Shown: in pieces, positions 18,579 to 26,696 of the stretch | How the letters are laid out: every line of letters starts with the position of its first letter | Numbering within the stretch: position 1 is the stretch's first letter | Source: Corynebacterium sp. 13CS0277 | GTDB lineage: Bacteria > Actinomycetota > Actinomycetes > Mycobacteriales > Mycobacteriaceae | DNA length: 64,000 nt | Assembly: GCF_002994655.1 (NCBI RefSeq) | Contig: NZ_PPDL01000009.1 | Coordinates: 1-64,000 of the forward strand | Reading direction: 5' to 3' | The notes under the pieces: generated by a model | Told to the model about the DNA's origin: nothing | Databases searched by the model: none | Seen by the model: only the letters and a program-made list of their open reading frames with translations | Made by a program: the position numbers and the translations under genes

Positions 18579-19802
18579 GTGCGCCGTTTCGCCGTGTTAT
18601 CCAACCGCCCCAACTGGGAGCAGATTATCGCCGACGAGAACCTCGTCTACGACCTCGACGGGCCTGACGACACCGACCACTACTGGAACGAGGGCTACGT
18701 CTACGCGATGAAGCCCCTCGAGATTGAGGACGTGCGCGCCCAGATCGAGGGCCTGCACACCCTCTGCATGGACGCCATCGACTACATCAGCACCGGGGTG
18801 TTCGGGAACCTGGGCCTCACCCCGGAGTACTTCGCGCTCGCGAAACGCTCCTGGGAGGAGCACAAAGCCCACGCCGGCCGCCAGATGGACTTCTACGGCC
18901 GCTTCGACGTCATCCTCGACGACACCACGGGCAACGTGAAGCTGCTCGAGTACAACGCCGACACCCCCACCGGCATCGTGGAAGCCGCCGTCTCCCAGAT
19001 GAGCCACTACCTGTTCCACTTCGACGGCGACGGCCGCTACCTGCAGTACAACCGCATCGGCGATGCCTTCATCGACCGGTGGTACGAGATCCTGCAGAAC
19101 ATGCCGACAGACTCGGAAGGGTACGTCGACAACGTCCTCTACTTCGCGTGCGTCCACGAAGAAACTGGCGAGGACGAAGCCAACCTGCGACTGCTGCAGC
19201 ACACCGCGCAGATGGCCGGCTGGGACACCCGCTTCATCTACCTCGAGGACGTCGTCTACAACGCCGACGACAACTGCTTTGAGGACGAAGAAGGCCGCCG
19301 CATCACCAATATTTTCAAGCTGTACCCCTGGGAAGACATCGCCCTCGACGAGTTCGGTCAGGCCGTCATCAACTGTTTCGACATGACCCACTGGTTCGAG
19401 CCCCCGTGGAAAATGTTCCTGTCCACCAAGGTGCTCCTCGCCGCCCTGTGGAAACTGCACCCTGGCCACCCGAACCTCGTGCCCGCGTACTTCGGCTCCC
19501 CCGAGGACCTCACCCACTACGTGCAGAAGCCGATCTTCGGCCGGGAGGGCGACGGCGTCGCCATCATCCGCGACGGTGAACTCACCGGCGGCGAACCGGA
19601 CGAAACCCCGGCGGAGAAAATGGTGTACCAGGAGTACATCCCCACCCCGAATCAGATCGACGAAGACGGCGTCGCCTGGAATCCCGTCATCGGCGCGTGG
19701 GTGGTCGGCGGGCACTGTGTTGGCTTCGGCATCCGCGAAACCACCGGCCCCGTCACCGACTACTACTGCAAGTTCACTCCCCTGGTGGTCGAACAGTTCT
19801 AA
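18579..19802 (+). CDS. Glutathionylspermidine synthase family ATP-grasp protein (YgiC/YjfC-like)
   Basis: This 407-residue protein matches the ATP-grasp synthetase half of glutathionylspermidine synthase, as in the stand-alone E. coli proteins YgiC and YjfC. It has YNADTPTGIVEAA (about 127-139), FKLYPWEDI, the nucleotide-loop-like KPIFGREGDGVAI near 314-326 and the late ETTGPVTDYYCKFTPL. It lacks the N-terminal amidase domain. The ligands are unknown. GTG 18579 has GAAGGG about 12 bases upstream. It is followed 106 bases later by a DUF1190-like lipoprotein, the same partner that YgiC has in E. coli as YgiB, in reversed order. It is divergent from groES. Confidence 0.85.
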   Translation: MRRFAVLSNRPNWEQIIADENLVYDLDGPDDTDHYWNEGYVYAMKPLEIEDVRAQIEGLHTLCMDAIDYISTGVFGNLGLTPEYFALAKRSWEEHKAHAGRQMDFYGRFDVILDDTTGNVKLLEYNADTPTGIVEAAVSQMSHYLFHFDGDGRYLQYNRIGDAFIDRWYEILQNMPTDSEGYVDNVLYFACVHEETGEDEANLRLLQHTAQMAGWDTRFIYLEDVVYNADDNCFEDEEGRRITNIFKLYPWEDIALDEFGQAVINCFDMTHWFEPPWKMFLSTKVLLAALWKLHPGHPNLVPAYFGSPEDLTHYVQKPIFGREGDGVAIIRDGELTGGEPDETPAEKMVYQEYIPTPNQIDEDGVAWNPVIGAWVVGGHCVGFGIRETTGPVTDYYCKFTPLVVEQF

Positions 19803-19826
19803 CCGGGTCCGCCCCGCGGCTGAGAG

Positions 19827-19832
19827 TACACT
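19827..19832 (+). promoter_or_regulatory. Candidate -10 for the lipoprotein gene
   Basis: TACACT lies in the gap after the ATP-grasp gene and could start a separate transcript about 70 bases before the lipoprotein start. A hairpin with CCCAGG (19845-19850) and CCTGGG (19861-19866) follows in the leader. Confidence 0.35.
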
Positions 19833-19885
19833 TGGCCAGCAGACCCCAGGTTTTTGGGACCCTGGGACAACTCCCCCACACCTCG

Positions 19886-19912
19886 ATGCGCAAAGGCCAC
19901 AAGCAGAGTTGA
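19886..19912 (+). CDS. Possible 8-codon leader ORF
   Basis: ATG followed by RKGHKQS and a TGA that overlaps the TTG start of the lipoprotein gene (TTGA). It may be a short upstream reading frame coupled to the next gene. Alternatively it is the true N-terminus separated by a frameshift, since E. coli YgiB also begins with a short basic stretch. No ribosome-binding site is obvious. Confidence 0.3.
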   Translation: MRKGHKQS

Positions 19913-20856
19913 AACACTATTCCCGCACCACGCTTCGCGCCGCGACCGGCTGCACCGTCCTCCTCAGTGGCGGGCTGGTCGCCTGCGGAACGGACGCGCC
20001 GCCGCCCGAGCTGCCGCCGGAACCGCCGGCCGCCGTCGCCCCCGCCGTCCCCGGCGAGGCCGAACAGGAAAAACCCAACAGTGACGCCAACGCCGCCGAT
20101 GCTGCGCCCGCCGAGGGTGAGGAAGAGGAAGAAGCGGTGCGTGTCTGCGGCACCGCCGACGGCAGCCAGCAGCGCGTCGACGACGAGGAGTGCCTCGCCG
20201 CCATTGGCGACACCGACGACCCCACCGTCGTGCAGGAAGTTCACTACCACAACAACGGCAGCGGTATCCTCACGCCGCTGCTCTGGTACTACATCGGCCG
20301 CTCCTCTGCGTCCGGTTCCGGCCCCATCATCCCGGCCGTCGGTTCCTCCCTGGCGAACTCTGGCGCGACGAACACTCCGCCGAAGTCCGGTGTCATCGCG
20401 AAGAACGTCTCGCGGGACGCTCGCCCGTTCAGCGAGTCCTACCGGTCTGCGCAGACCTCCTCGAGGGTGAGCTCCACCGGTGCAGGTACCGGCAAGAAGG
20501 CCACGAGCGGCACCAATGGAACCACCGGCGGCACAGGCGACAAGAACTCCGCCAACCGTGGCACCACGGGTGGCACCAACACCGGTGGGACAAATACTGG
20601 CGGTACGAACACCGGCGGTACGAACAACGGCTCCGCCAACACCGGCGACTCCAAGTCGGGTGGCACCAATACCGGCGGCGCGAACACGGGCAGCGGCAGC
20701 GACGGCGTCACCAACAAGGGCACCTCGGATACGGGCCAGTCCCGCAACACCGGTGGCAGCGGCTCGCACTCTGACTCCCACTCGGGGACGAAGTCCGGCT
20801 CCAAGTCGGGCGGTTTCGGTGGCGGTAAAGCCACCGGCGGCCACAGCGGCGGATAG
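19909..20856 (+). CDS. DUF1190 (YgiB)-like repeat-rich lipoprotein
   Basis: This 315-residue protein has a basic start, a hydrophobic segment and a lipobox LVAC with the Cys at about residue 26, so it is probably a lipid-anchored envelope protein. An acidic Pro/Glu stretch is followed by VCGTADGSQQRVDDEECLA, a two-Cys motif like that of E. coli YgiB (DUF1190). A hydrophobic LTPLLWYYIGR segment comes next. The last 150 residues are Gly/Thr/Ser/Asn repeats (units of GGTNT at about codons 220-245) ending in a Gly/His-rich tail. The TTG start at 19909 is inferred from the signal peptide. It is partner to the preceding ATP-grasp gene. Confidence 0.72.
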   Translation: MKHYSRTTLRAATGCTVLLSGGLVACGTDAPPPELPPEPPAAVAPAVPGEAEQEKPNSDANAADAAPAEGEEEEEAVRVCGTADGSQQRVDDEECLAAIGDTDDPTVVQEVHYHNNGSGILTPLLWYYIGRSSASGSGPIIPAVGSSLANSGATNTPPKSGVIAKNVSRDARPFSESYRSAQTSSRVSSTGAGTGKKATSGTNGTTGGTGDKNSANRGTTGGTNTGGTNTGGTNTGGTNNGSANTGDSKSGGTNTGGANTGSGSDGVTNKGTSDTGQSRNTGGSGSHSDSHSGTKSGSKSGGFGGGKATGGHSGG

Positions 20857-20868
20857 CCCGCACACGCC

Positions 20869-20925
20869 AACACCCCGGCACCTCACTGTTGTCATCCTGA
20901 CGCACAGTGGCGGTGCCGGGGTGTT
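20869..20925. terminator. Bidirectional terminator
   Basis: A perfect 14-base stem, AACACCCCGGCACC at 20869-20882 and its complement at 20912-20925, with an inner CACTG/CAGTG pairing. It lies between the convergent lipoprotein gene and tsaD, with TTTCTC after it on the plus side and AA-flanked on the other. Confidence 0.85.
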
Positions 20926-20935
20926 TCTCGTCGCG

Positions 20936-22033
20936 TTAGACCAGGGGGATTTCCACGTCGAGGGAAGGATCGCAGCCCACCGTCCAGGCGCTCGGCTGTC
21001 GGCCCTCGGCAATGAGCTGGGCGGCCAACGCGGCGATCATGACACCATTGTCGGTACACAGCTCAAAACGCGGCACCCGGAGAGTCACCCCGGCGCTTCG
21101 GCACCGATCGGCGGCGAGCTGCCGCAGACGACTGTTCGCAGCAACACCACCACCCAGCAGCAGCACCTTCGCGCCCGTTTCCTGGCAGGCTGCCACCGCC
21201 TTCTTCGTCAGCACATCCACGACAGCTTCCTGGAAGGACGCGCACACGTCGTTGATGTTGATCTCCTCCCCTGCGCGCTCCGCGGCCTCCACGTAGCGGG
21301 CCACAGCGGTCTTCAGCCCGGAGAAGGAGAAATCGTAGGCGGGGTCAGACTTCTTGCTCAGCCCACGGGGGAAGGCAATCGCCTTCGGGTTGCCTTCGGC
21401 TGCGAGGCGGTCAATGACCGGCCCGCCCGGGTATCCCAGCTTCAACAGACGGGCGACCTTGTCGTAGGCCTCGCCGGCCGCATCGTCGAGGGTGGAGCCC
21501 AACTCCCGCATGGGTGCACCCACCCGATCGACTTCCAGCAGTTGCGTGTGGCCGCCGGACACGAGCAGGGCCACCGCGTGAGGCAGCGGTTCCCCATCCA
21601 CGTTGGCGACAGCAACGTGGCCGCCCAGGTGGTTGACGCCATAGAACGGCACACCCCACGCCGCGGCATAAGCTTTCGCCGCCGACGCCCCCACCAACAG
21701 GGCCCCCGCCAGGCCCGGGCCGATCGTGGCGGCAACAACGTCGGGGGCGGAAATCCCGGCGGTCGCCAGCGCATCCTCCATCACCTGGGTCATGGACTCC
21801 AGGTGCGCGCGGGAGGCGATTTCCGGAACCACACCACCGAAGCGGGCGTGCTCCTCCATGGAACTCGCCACCGAGTTGGCGAGGATCTCCACCTGGGGTT
21901 CCTCCCCCGGGGTGCATGTCAGGCGCACGATACCCACACCGGTCTCGTCACAGGAGGATTCCACACCCATGACGATGAGCGGGCGGCTGAGATCCAAAGC
22001 GGGTGCGGCGGTGGGCACTACGGTATCGGGCAT
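20936..22033 (-). CDS. tsaD: tRNA threonylcarbamoyladenosine transferase TsaD
   Basis: This 365-residue catalytic subunit transfers threonylcarbamoyl from TC-AMP to A37 of ANN-decoding tRNAs. It has the ASKHA-fold signatures [11 protein letters not shown] (about 24-34), [17 protein letters not shown] with the metal-binding His, [12 protein letters not shown] with two more His, and the C-terminal [14 protein letters not shown] and [11 protein letters not shown] motifs. The first 20 residues extend beyond the usual start, and ATG 22033 was chosen; ATGs at 22042 and 22054 are in frame. It is the last gene of an alr/tsaE-tsaB-rimI-tsaD run that brings three t6A genes together. Confidence 0.95.
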   Translation of the reverse strand: MPDTVVPTAAPALDLSRPLIVMGVESSCDETGVGIVRLTCTPGEEPQVEILANSVASSMEEHARFGGVVPEIASRAHLESMTQVMEDALATAGISAPDVVAATIGPGLAGALLVGASAAKAYAAAWGVPFYGVNHLGGHVAVANVDGEPLPHAVALLVSGGHTQLLEVDRVGAPMRELGSTLDDAAGEAYDKVARLLKLGYPGGPVIDRLAAEGNPKAIAFPRGLSKKSDPAYDFSFSGLKTAVARYVEAAERAGEEININDVCASFQEAVVDVLTKKAVAACQETGAKVLLLGGGVAANSRLRQLAADRCRSAGVTLRVPRFELCTDNGVMIAALAAQLIAEGRQPSAWTVGCDPSLDVEIPLV

Positions 22034-22072
22034 GGGGCACATTCTATGCCGCACACCCCCACCCAGGGAGCA

Positions 22073-22603
22073 TCAGGACTCGTCCTGCTCCTGCGGGGCC
22101 GCGTCCGTGGTGCGCTGCGGCTGCCGCATCATCGTGTACGCGTCCGCACCTGACGGCTGATAATAATTCTTGCGCGTGCCGGTAATGGTGAATCCGTAGG
22201 CCTCGTACAGGGCGATCGCGGGGGCGTTATCGGTGCGCACCTCGAGGAAAATCGGCCCGCCGTAGAACTCGGAGATCGCCACAAAGCGATCCATCAACAC
22301 GCGCGCATACCCCCGCCGCTGGTAGGCGGGGTCGATGCCGATGGTGTGAATTTCGAACTCGCAGTCCTCAGGCTTACCCAGCATCGCGATGCCGGCGTAG
22401 CCGATGAGCAGCTGTTGGGGGTGGCTGCCGTCGAGGATGACCGTGTAGTCAGTCTGCGGGCTTGTCAGCTCATGGAGAAACGCCGCCTCGGACCAGGGAT
22501 CGTCGCCCGGGAACAGGATCTGTTCCAACTCAGCACAGCGCTGCGCATCCCCGGGCTGCATGCCACGCAGGATCACCCCGTCACTTGATTCGTTGTCGGC
22601 CAT
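22073..22603 (-). CDS. rimI: Ribosomal-protein-alanine N-acetyltransferase-like GNAT
   Basis: This 176-residue GNAT acetyltransferase has the acetyl-CoA motif HTIGIDPAYQRRGYARVLM (Q/RxxGxG/A type) and the later EVRTDNAPAIALYEAYGF block typical of RimI. RimI acetylates the N-terminal Ala of ribosomal protein S18 in E. coli; actinobacterial members may have wider substrates. ATG 22603 lies four bases after the tsaB stop, so the genes are probably coupled. The last 20 residues are an acidic Gln-rich tail. Confidence 0.9.
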   Translation of the reverse strand: MADNESSDGVILRGMQPGDAQRCAELEQILFPGDDPWSEAAFLHELTSPQTDYTVILDGSHPQQLLIGYAGIAMLGKPEDCEFEIHTIGIDPAYQRRGYARVLMDRFVAISEFYGGPIFLEVRTDNAPAIALYEAYGFTITGTRKNYYQPSGADAYTMMRQPQRTTDAAPQEQDES

Positions 22604-22607
22604 GGGA

Positions 22608-23279
22608 TTACAGGTTCTTCGGGATCTGGGCGTCGGGGCGGCGCAGATACAGCGGCACGACATCGATGGCGGGCGCTTGGACAAGAGCAGCCGGAGTGGG
22701 AATCCCCTCCGTGCGGGTCCCGGTGGCAGCGAGCTGCTCAGACAGGGCAGCGGGCACGCTGATAAGGGCGGCGGCACCGGTGACATCGGCCGGGGCGCTG
22801 ACCTCGGGGCCGATGATGCGATGGCCCTCCGCGTAGCGGGCCCAATACACCTCACGTCGGCGCGCATCGGTGGCCACCAGGTCCGCGCCGGTCGCGATGG
22901 CAATGGCGTCGAGAGTACAGACACCAACGCAAGGCACCCCCAAAGCGTGGGCGAGTGCCTGGGCAGTAGCCATCCCCACGCGCAGCCCGGTGAACGGTCC
23001 GGGGCCGCAACCAACAACAACCTGATCGATCTCGGCCATCGTCATGCCCGCGTGAGCCAGCACCTCGTGCACGCGAGGAATGAGTTCTTCGTTGTGCTTC
23101 CGGCACTCCTGCAGAACGACCTCCGCGAGGACCTCCACGGACTCGGCGGGCACCCGCGTGGCCGCCGGCGGGGCGACCGCAAGATCCGTGTCGCGGCCGG
23201 TCACGGGGACGGCTGCGTCGTGGCGGACAAGCCCCACGACCAGCGTGGGGGTGGCGGTGTCAATCGCTAGGCTAAGCAC
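22608..23279 (-). CDS. tsaB: tRNA threonylcarbamoyladenosine biosynthesis protein TsaB
   Basis: This protein of about 223 residues is the ASKHA-fold partner that dimerises with TsaD in the t6A complex. The marks are LAIDTATPTLVVGL at the start, CGPGPFTGLRVGMATAQALAHALGVP (about 97-122) and ATDARRREVYWARY. The start is uncertain: GTG 23279 sits correctly behind AGGGTGG, while GTG 23285, GTG 23288 and ATG 23306 are in frame. It lies between the alr-tsaE fusion (stop 31 bases upstream) and rimI. Confidence 0.93.
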   Translation of the reverse strand: MLSLAIDTATPTLVVGLVRHDAAVPVTGRDTDLAVAPPAATRVPAESVEVLAEVVLQECRKHNEELIPRVHEVLAHAGMTMAEIDQVVVGCGPGPFTGLRVGMATAQALAHALGVPCVGVCTLDAIAIATGADLVATDARRREVYWARYAEGHRIIGPEVSAPADVTGAAALISVPAALSEQLAATGTRTEGIPTPAALVQAPAIDVVPLYLRRPDAQIPKNL

Positions 23280-23309
23280 GTTCACCACCCTAGCCCACCG
23301 GGGCACGGG

Positions 23310-24905
23310 TTACGCGCGCGGTGCGTGCCGCCACCGCCAGGAGATGATGCGGGCCTCGTCTTCGTCAAAGTCGAGTTCGCCCCCGCGCGAACCCTGGTGG
23401 GCGGATTCCCGGTCGATGACGATGTGCAGATAGCGCGACGCCAGTGACTCCACGAGCCCACCGCCCCATTCGGCGACGACAACGGCATCGTCGAGTTCAC
23501 TATCAAGGTCAAGGGAGTCGAGCTCAGCGGCCAGGTCCACGCTCTGCCCCTCGCGGGCACCGTCAAGGAGTCGGTAGGCGTCAACATGGACCAGGTTCGG
23601 CCCGTCGCCGGCCGCGCGATGCTCCCGCGCCAGGACGAAGGTGGGGCTCGTGACCCGCCCCTTCACGTTGAGCCCCCGCGCGAGCCCCTGGGTGAAGGTC
23701 GTCTTCCCCGCCCCCAAAGGCCCCTCGAGGAGCACCACATCACCGGGGCGCAGCGCAGCACCAATCTCTTCGGCCAGTGCCCAGGTGTCCGCACGGGTGG
23801 CGCAGACTCGCTTGTTCACCTGCTGGCGCACGGTCCGCCCGGTGGGGCGGCAGAGCAGCTCATAGTTGATGGTGCCCATCGCCGCCGCGAGTTCCGTGGC
23901 CGTCATCTCCCCCGCGCTGCCATCACCGAAAAGGATTGCCTCGTCGCCGGCAGTAACCTGGTGCTCGTTGTCGCCCAGCCACACGACGATCTGATCCATG
24001 CACACCCGACCGACCTGCGGGTACCGGCGGCCACCAATGGTGACCTCCAGGTGACCTTGTGCATTGCGGGGAAGACCATCGGCGTAGCCGACCGGCACGA
24101 CAGCGGTGTAGCCATCCGCAGGTGCCCGCCACGTCAAACCGTAGGAAGCGCCCTCCCCCGCGGCGATGGGCTTCACGACGACGACACGTGCACCCCACGT
24201 CATCGCCGGAACGAGGTGGTGCTCGCCACCGGGGGTGGGTTCCACACCGTAGAGGGCCACGCCGGGGCGCAGCATGTCGAAAGCGGCGGCATCGATGTCG
24301 AGGGAAGCGGGTGAATTCGCCGCATGGTTCACCGGAACCTCCAAGCCCTCCGCACGGGCCACAGCAATCGCCCGGTGCAACGCGTCGAGCTGTTCCTGCA
24401 CGTGCGCTTGGGAGGCATCATCCAGCCCATCCGCGCAGGCAAGGTGAGTAAACAACCCGGTCACGTTCTCCTCACGCAGGAGGCGGAAGACGTCAATCCA
24501 CTCCGACTCGTCCACTCCGGAGCGGTTGAGACCGGTATCAATCTTCACCGTCAGCCGGGCACCCAATCCCAGCACCCGGCGCGCGTGCGTCAACGACGGC
24601 ACGGCCAGATCAATTCCTGCCGCCACGGCCGCCTCGATGTCCTGGTCGGGGGACCAGATCCACGCCAAGATTGGCTGGGTGATGCCCCCGGCGCGCAGCT
24701 GGTGTGCTTCTGCGAGGGTGGCGACACCGAACTGGTCGGCCCCGTGTGCGGCCATGACGGTGGCGACATCAACGGCACCGTGGTTGTATCCGTCGGCTTT
24801 CACCACGCACATCAGCTGCGTGCCCAGGGCGTCGGCACGCTGTCGGAGCACCCGTGTGTTGTGGGCAATCGCGTCGAGATTGATGGTGGTGTAGGCCAAA
24901 TCCAT
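23310..24905 (-). CDS. alr: Alanine racemase-TsaE fusion protein
   Basis: This 531-residue single frame joins two enzymes. Residues 1 to about 362 are alanine racemase: the PLP-binding Lys36 in CVVKADGYNHG, Tyr255 in GASYGLTW, the GYADGLPR strand and the terminal YELLCRPTGR. It makes D-alanine for peptidoglycan. From about residue 367 comes TsaE, the ATPase of the t6A complex, with Walker A GPLGAGKT (395-402), SPTFVL and HVDAYRL. No stop, start-like gap or frame change lies between the two, and both sets of key residues are intact. They are separate genes in M. tuberculosis as I recall. ATG 24905 gives the normal Alr N-terminus. Confidence 0.93.
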   Translation of the reverse strand: MDLAYTTINLDAIAHNTRVLRQRADALGTQLMCVVKADGYNHGAVDVATVMAAHGADQFGVATLAEAHQLRAGGITQPILAWIWSPDQDIEAAVAAGIDLAVPSLTHARRVLGLGARLTVKIDTGLNRSGVDESEWIDVFRLLREENVTGLFTHLACADGLDDASQAHVQEQLDALHRAIAVARAEGLEVPVNHAANSPASLDIDAAAFDMLRPGVALYGVEPTPGGEHHLVPAMTWGARVVVVKPIAAGEGASYGLTWRAPADGYTAVVPVGYADGLPRNAQGHLEVTIGGRRYPQVGRVCMDQIVVWLGDNEHQVTAGDEAILFGDGSAGEMTATELAAAMGTINYELLCRPTGRTVRQQVNKRVCATRADTWALAEEIGAALRPGDVVLLEGPLGAGKTTFTQGLARGLNVKGRVTSPTFVLAREHRAAGDGPNLVHVDAYRLLDGAREGQSVDLAAELDSLDLDSELDDAVVVAEWGGGLVESLASRYLHIVIDRESAHQGSRGGELDFDEDEARIISWRWRHAPRA

Positions 24906-24986
24906 GTCCCTGACAATAGTCGCCTCCGCGGGGGCTGGTGCGCCGCACCCCGGCGGTGAGGGGTGGCGGGTAGAGGCGGACGCTGG

Positions 24987-26636
24987 TTAGCGCTGTGTGT
25001 CGGCGATGATGCGGGCGATGGCCGGGGTGAGGTGCTCTGCCAGGTGCAGTGCGTCGATGGGTGCGTGCACATCTGCGGTCGCCTGCGCGTGGGCGTAGGC
25101 CGCCAGGGCGACTGCGGCCGCCTGTGGGGAGGCGGCGAGGAGTGCCCCCACGACTCCGCTGAGGACGTCGCCGCTGCCTGGGGTCGCCGCCCAGCTTGTT
25201 GGCGCGGTGATCACGTAGGCCGGCGCGTGGCCTTCGCTCACGATGGTGACGCGCCCTTTAAGCAGCACCACGCAGCCCAGTTCGCGGGCCAGTGACTGTA
25301 CGGCGTCGACGCGGCGCGCGAACACGCTCTCGCGTCGAGCATCTGGGGGTACGAGTTCACAGGCCGCGGCGAGGCGGAGGTACTCCCCCTCGTGGGGTGT
25401 GAGTACGGTGAACTCCCCGCGTGCGGACCGTTGCCGAAGTCCCTGGCGGAGCGATTCATCGTGGGCCAGGAGGGTGACCGCGTCGGCGTCGACCACGAGG
25501 GGTTCCGGGGACTCCAGTGCCGCGTGGAGTTCCTCAGCCGCAGCGCTCTCGGTTCCCCTGCCGGGGCCGATCACCCGAGCGTCGCTGCGCCCTGAGGCGG
25601 CCACCACGGAGGGGAAGCGTTCGATGACAGACGCTGCAGCGTCGCCTGCGATGCGCACCATCGAACTCGTGGCCCGCACCGCGCCTGCGGCTGCCAGGAC
25701 ACCCGCACCGGGGTAGCGGGCGCTGCCCGCGTGGAGGGCGACTGTCCCCAGCGAATACTTGTGATCGCGATTCCCCGGCACGGGCCATACTCCGCCGGTG
25801 ACGAGCCACATCTCAGGTCCAGCGGGCGAGTGGAGCTCCTGCGCGGCCAGCTGGGTGTCAATGCCCACCCCGCACAGCACCACCTCACCGCAGACTGCCG
25901 GCTGCAGGACGTGCACCGGCTTCAACCCACCAAACGTCACCGTCACGTCGGCCTCGATGCACGAGCCATCGTGGAGGTCCTCCCCCACGGGGCTTGCCCC
26001 ACTGGGTACGTCCACTGCGACGACGGCCGTCCCTGCGGCCCGCGCTTCGGCCACGGCATGGGCCCACGTATCCCAAGGTGCCCGAAGACCACCCCGACCG
26101 CCGATGCCCAGGAGCGCATCAATCACGAGGTCGGCGCCGTCGACGACAGCGGGGTCCTCTGTGACCCGCAGCTGCCGGCGCGCCGCCAGCGCCGCCGTAC
26201 CCTCCGCGTGCATGTCCGTCGAAGCCAACACAGTGATGTGCGCGCCCCGGCGCGCCAATTCGCTGGCGGCAAACAGTCCATCGCCCCCGTTATTGCCGGG
26301 GCCGCACAAGACGACGACCCGCGCACCGCTCACCCCGGTGGGCCGCCGCCGGGCGAGCACCTCTGCGCATTCGACGGCGAAGGCGAATGCTGCGGCTTTC
26401 ATCAGTTCCAGTCCCTGCACACGCAGAAGTGGTTCCTCTGCGGCGCGCACCTGGTCGGGAGTAAACACGGGTACACCGACCACGGGCGTGCCCGGGACGC
26501 GCTGCGGCCCTGTCGCAAGCTCCTGTGCCTGCGGTGTGGACGTCACGAGCCCTTCATGGAGGACCAGACGGCGGGGGCGCGGGCGCACCGCCTTCGGCTG
26601 TGTGGCGGACAGTGGAACACGCGGGAACGTCGCCAT
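24987..26636 (-). CDS. nnr: Bifunctional NAD(P)HX epimerase/dehydratase
   Basis: This 549-residue repair enzyme restores hydrated NADH/NADPH. The N-terminal YjeF_N epimerase (about 60-270) has the VLCGPGNNGGDGLFAA motif and the DALLGIG loop. The C-terminal dehydratase (about 275-549) has TPHEGEYLRL, VVLLKGRVTIV and the ATP/ADP-binding TPGSGDVLSG signature. ATG 26636 has GGAG 6 bases upstream but gives about 55 residues before the epimerase domain; an internal start is possible. It sits between the surface protease gene and alr-tsaE, all on the minus strand. Confidence 0.92.
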   Translation of the reverse strand: MATFPRVPLSATQPKAVRPRPRRLVLHEGLVTSTPQAQELATGPQRVPGTPVVGVPVFTPDQVRAAEEPLLRVQGLELMKAAAFAFAVECAEVLARRRPTGVSGARVVVLCGPGNNGGDGLFAASELARRGAHITVLASTDMHAEGTAALAARRQLRVTEDPAVVDGADLVIDALLGIGGRGGLRAPWDTWAHAVAEARAAGTAVVAVDVPSGASPVGEDLHDGSCIEADVTVTFGGLKPVHVLQPAVCGEVVLCGVGIDTQLAAQELHSPAGPEMWLVTGGVWPVPGNRDHKYSLGTVALHAGSARYPGAGVLAAAGAVRATSSMVRIAGDAAASVIERFPSVVAASGRSDARVIGPGRGTESAAAEELHAALESPEPLVVDADAVTLLAHDESLRQGLRQRSARGEFTVLTPHEGEYLRLAAACELVPPDARRESVFARRVDAVQSLARELGCVVLLKGRVTIVSEGHAPAYVITAPTSWAATPGSGDVLSGVVGALLAASPQAAAVALAAYAHAQATADVHAPIDALHLAEHLTPAIARIIADTQR

Positions 26637-26696
26637 GGAAACTCCAACAATGCATCGGGGCGGGGTGTGGGCCCAGTATAAGAACCTGCGGTGAAT

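Noticed and set aside
20570..20720. Short tandem repeats that could look like a CRISPR array or minisatellite
   Set aside because: The repeats are in frame, without spacers of constant length, and encode the Gly-Thr-Asn tail of the lipoprotein.
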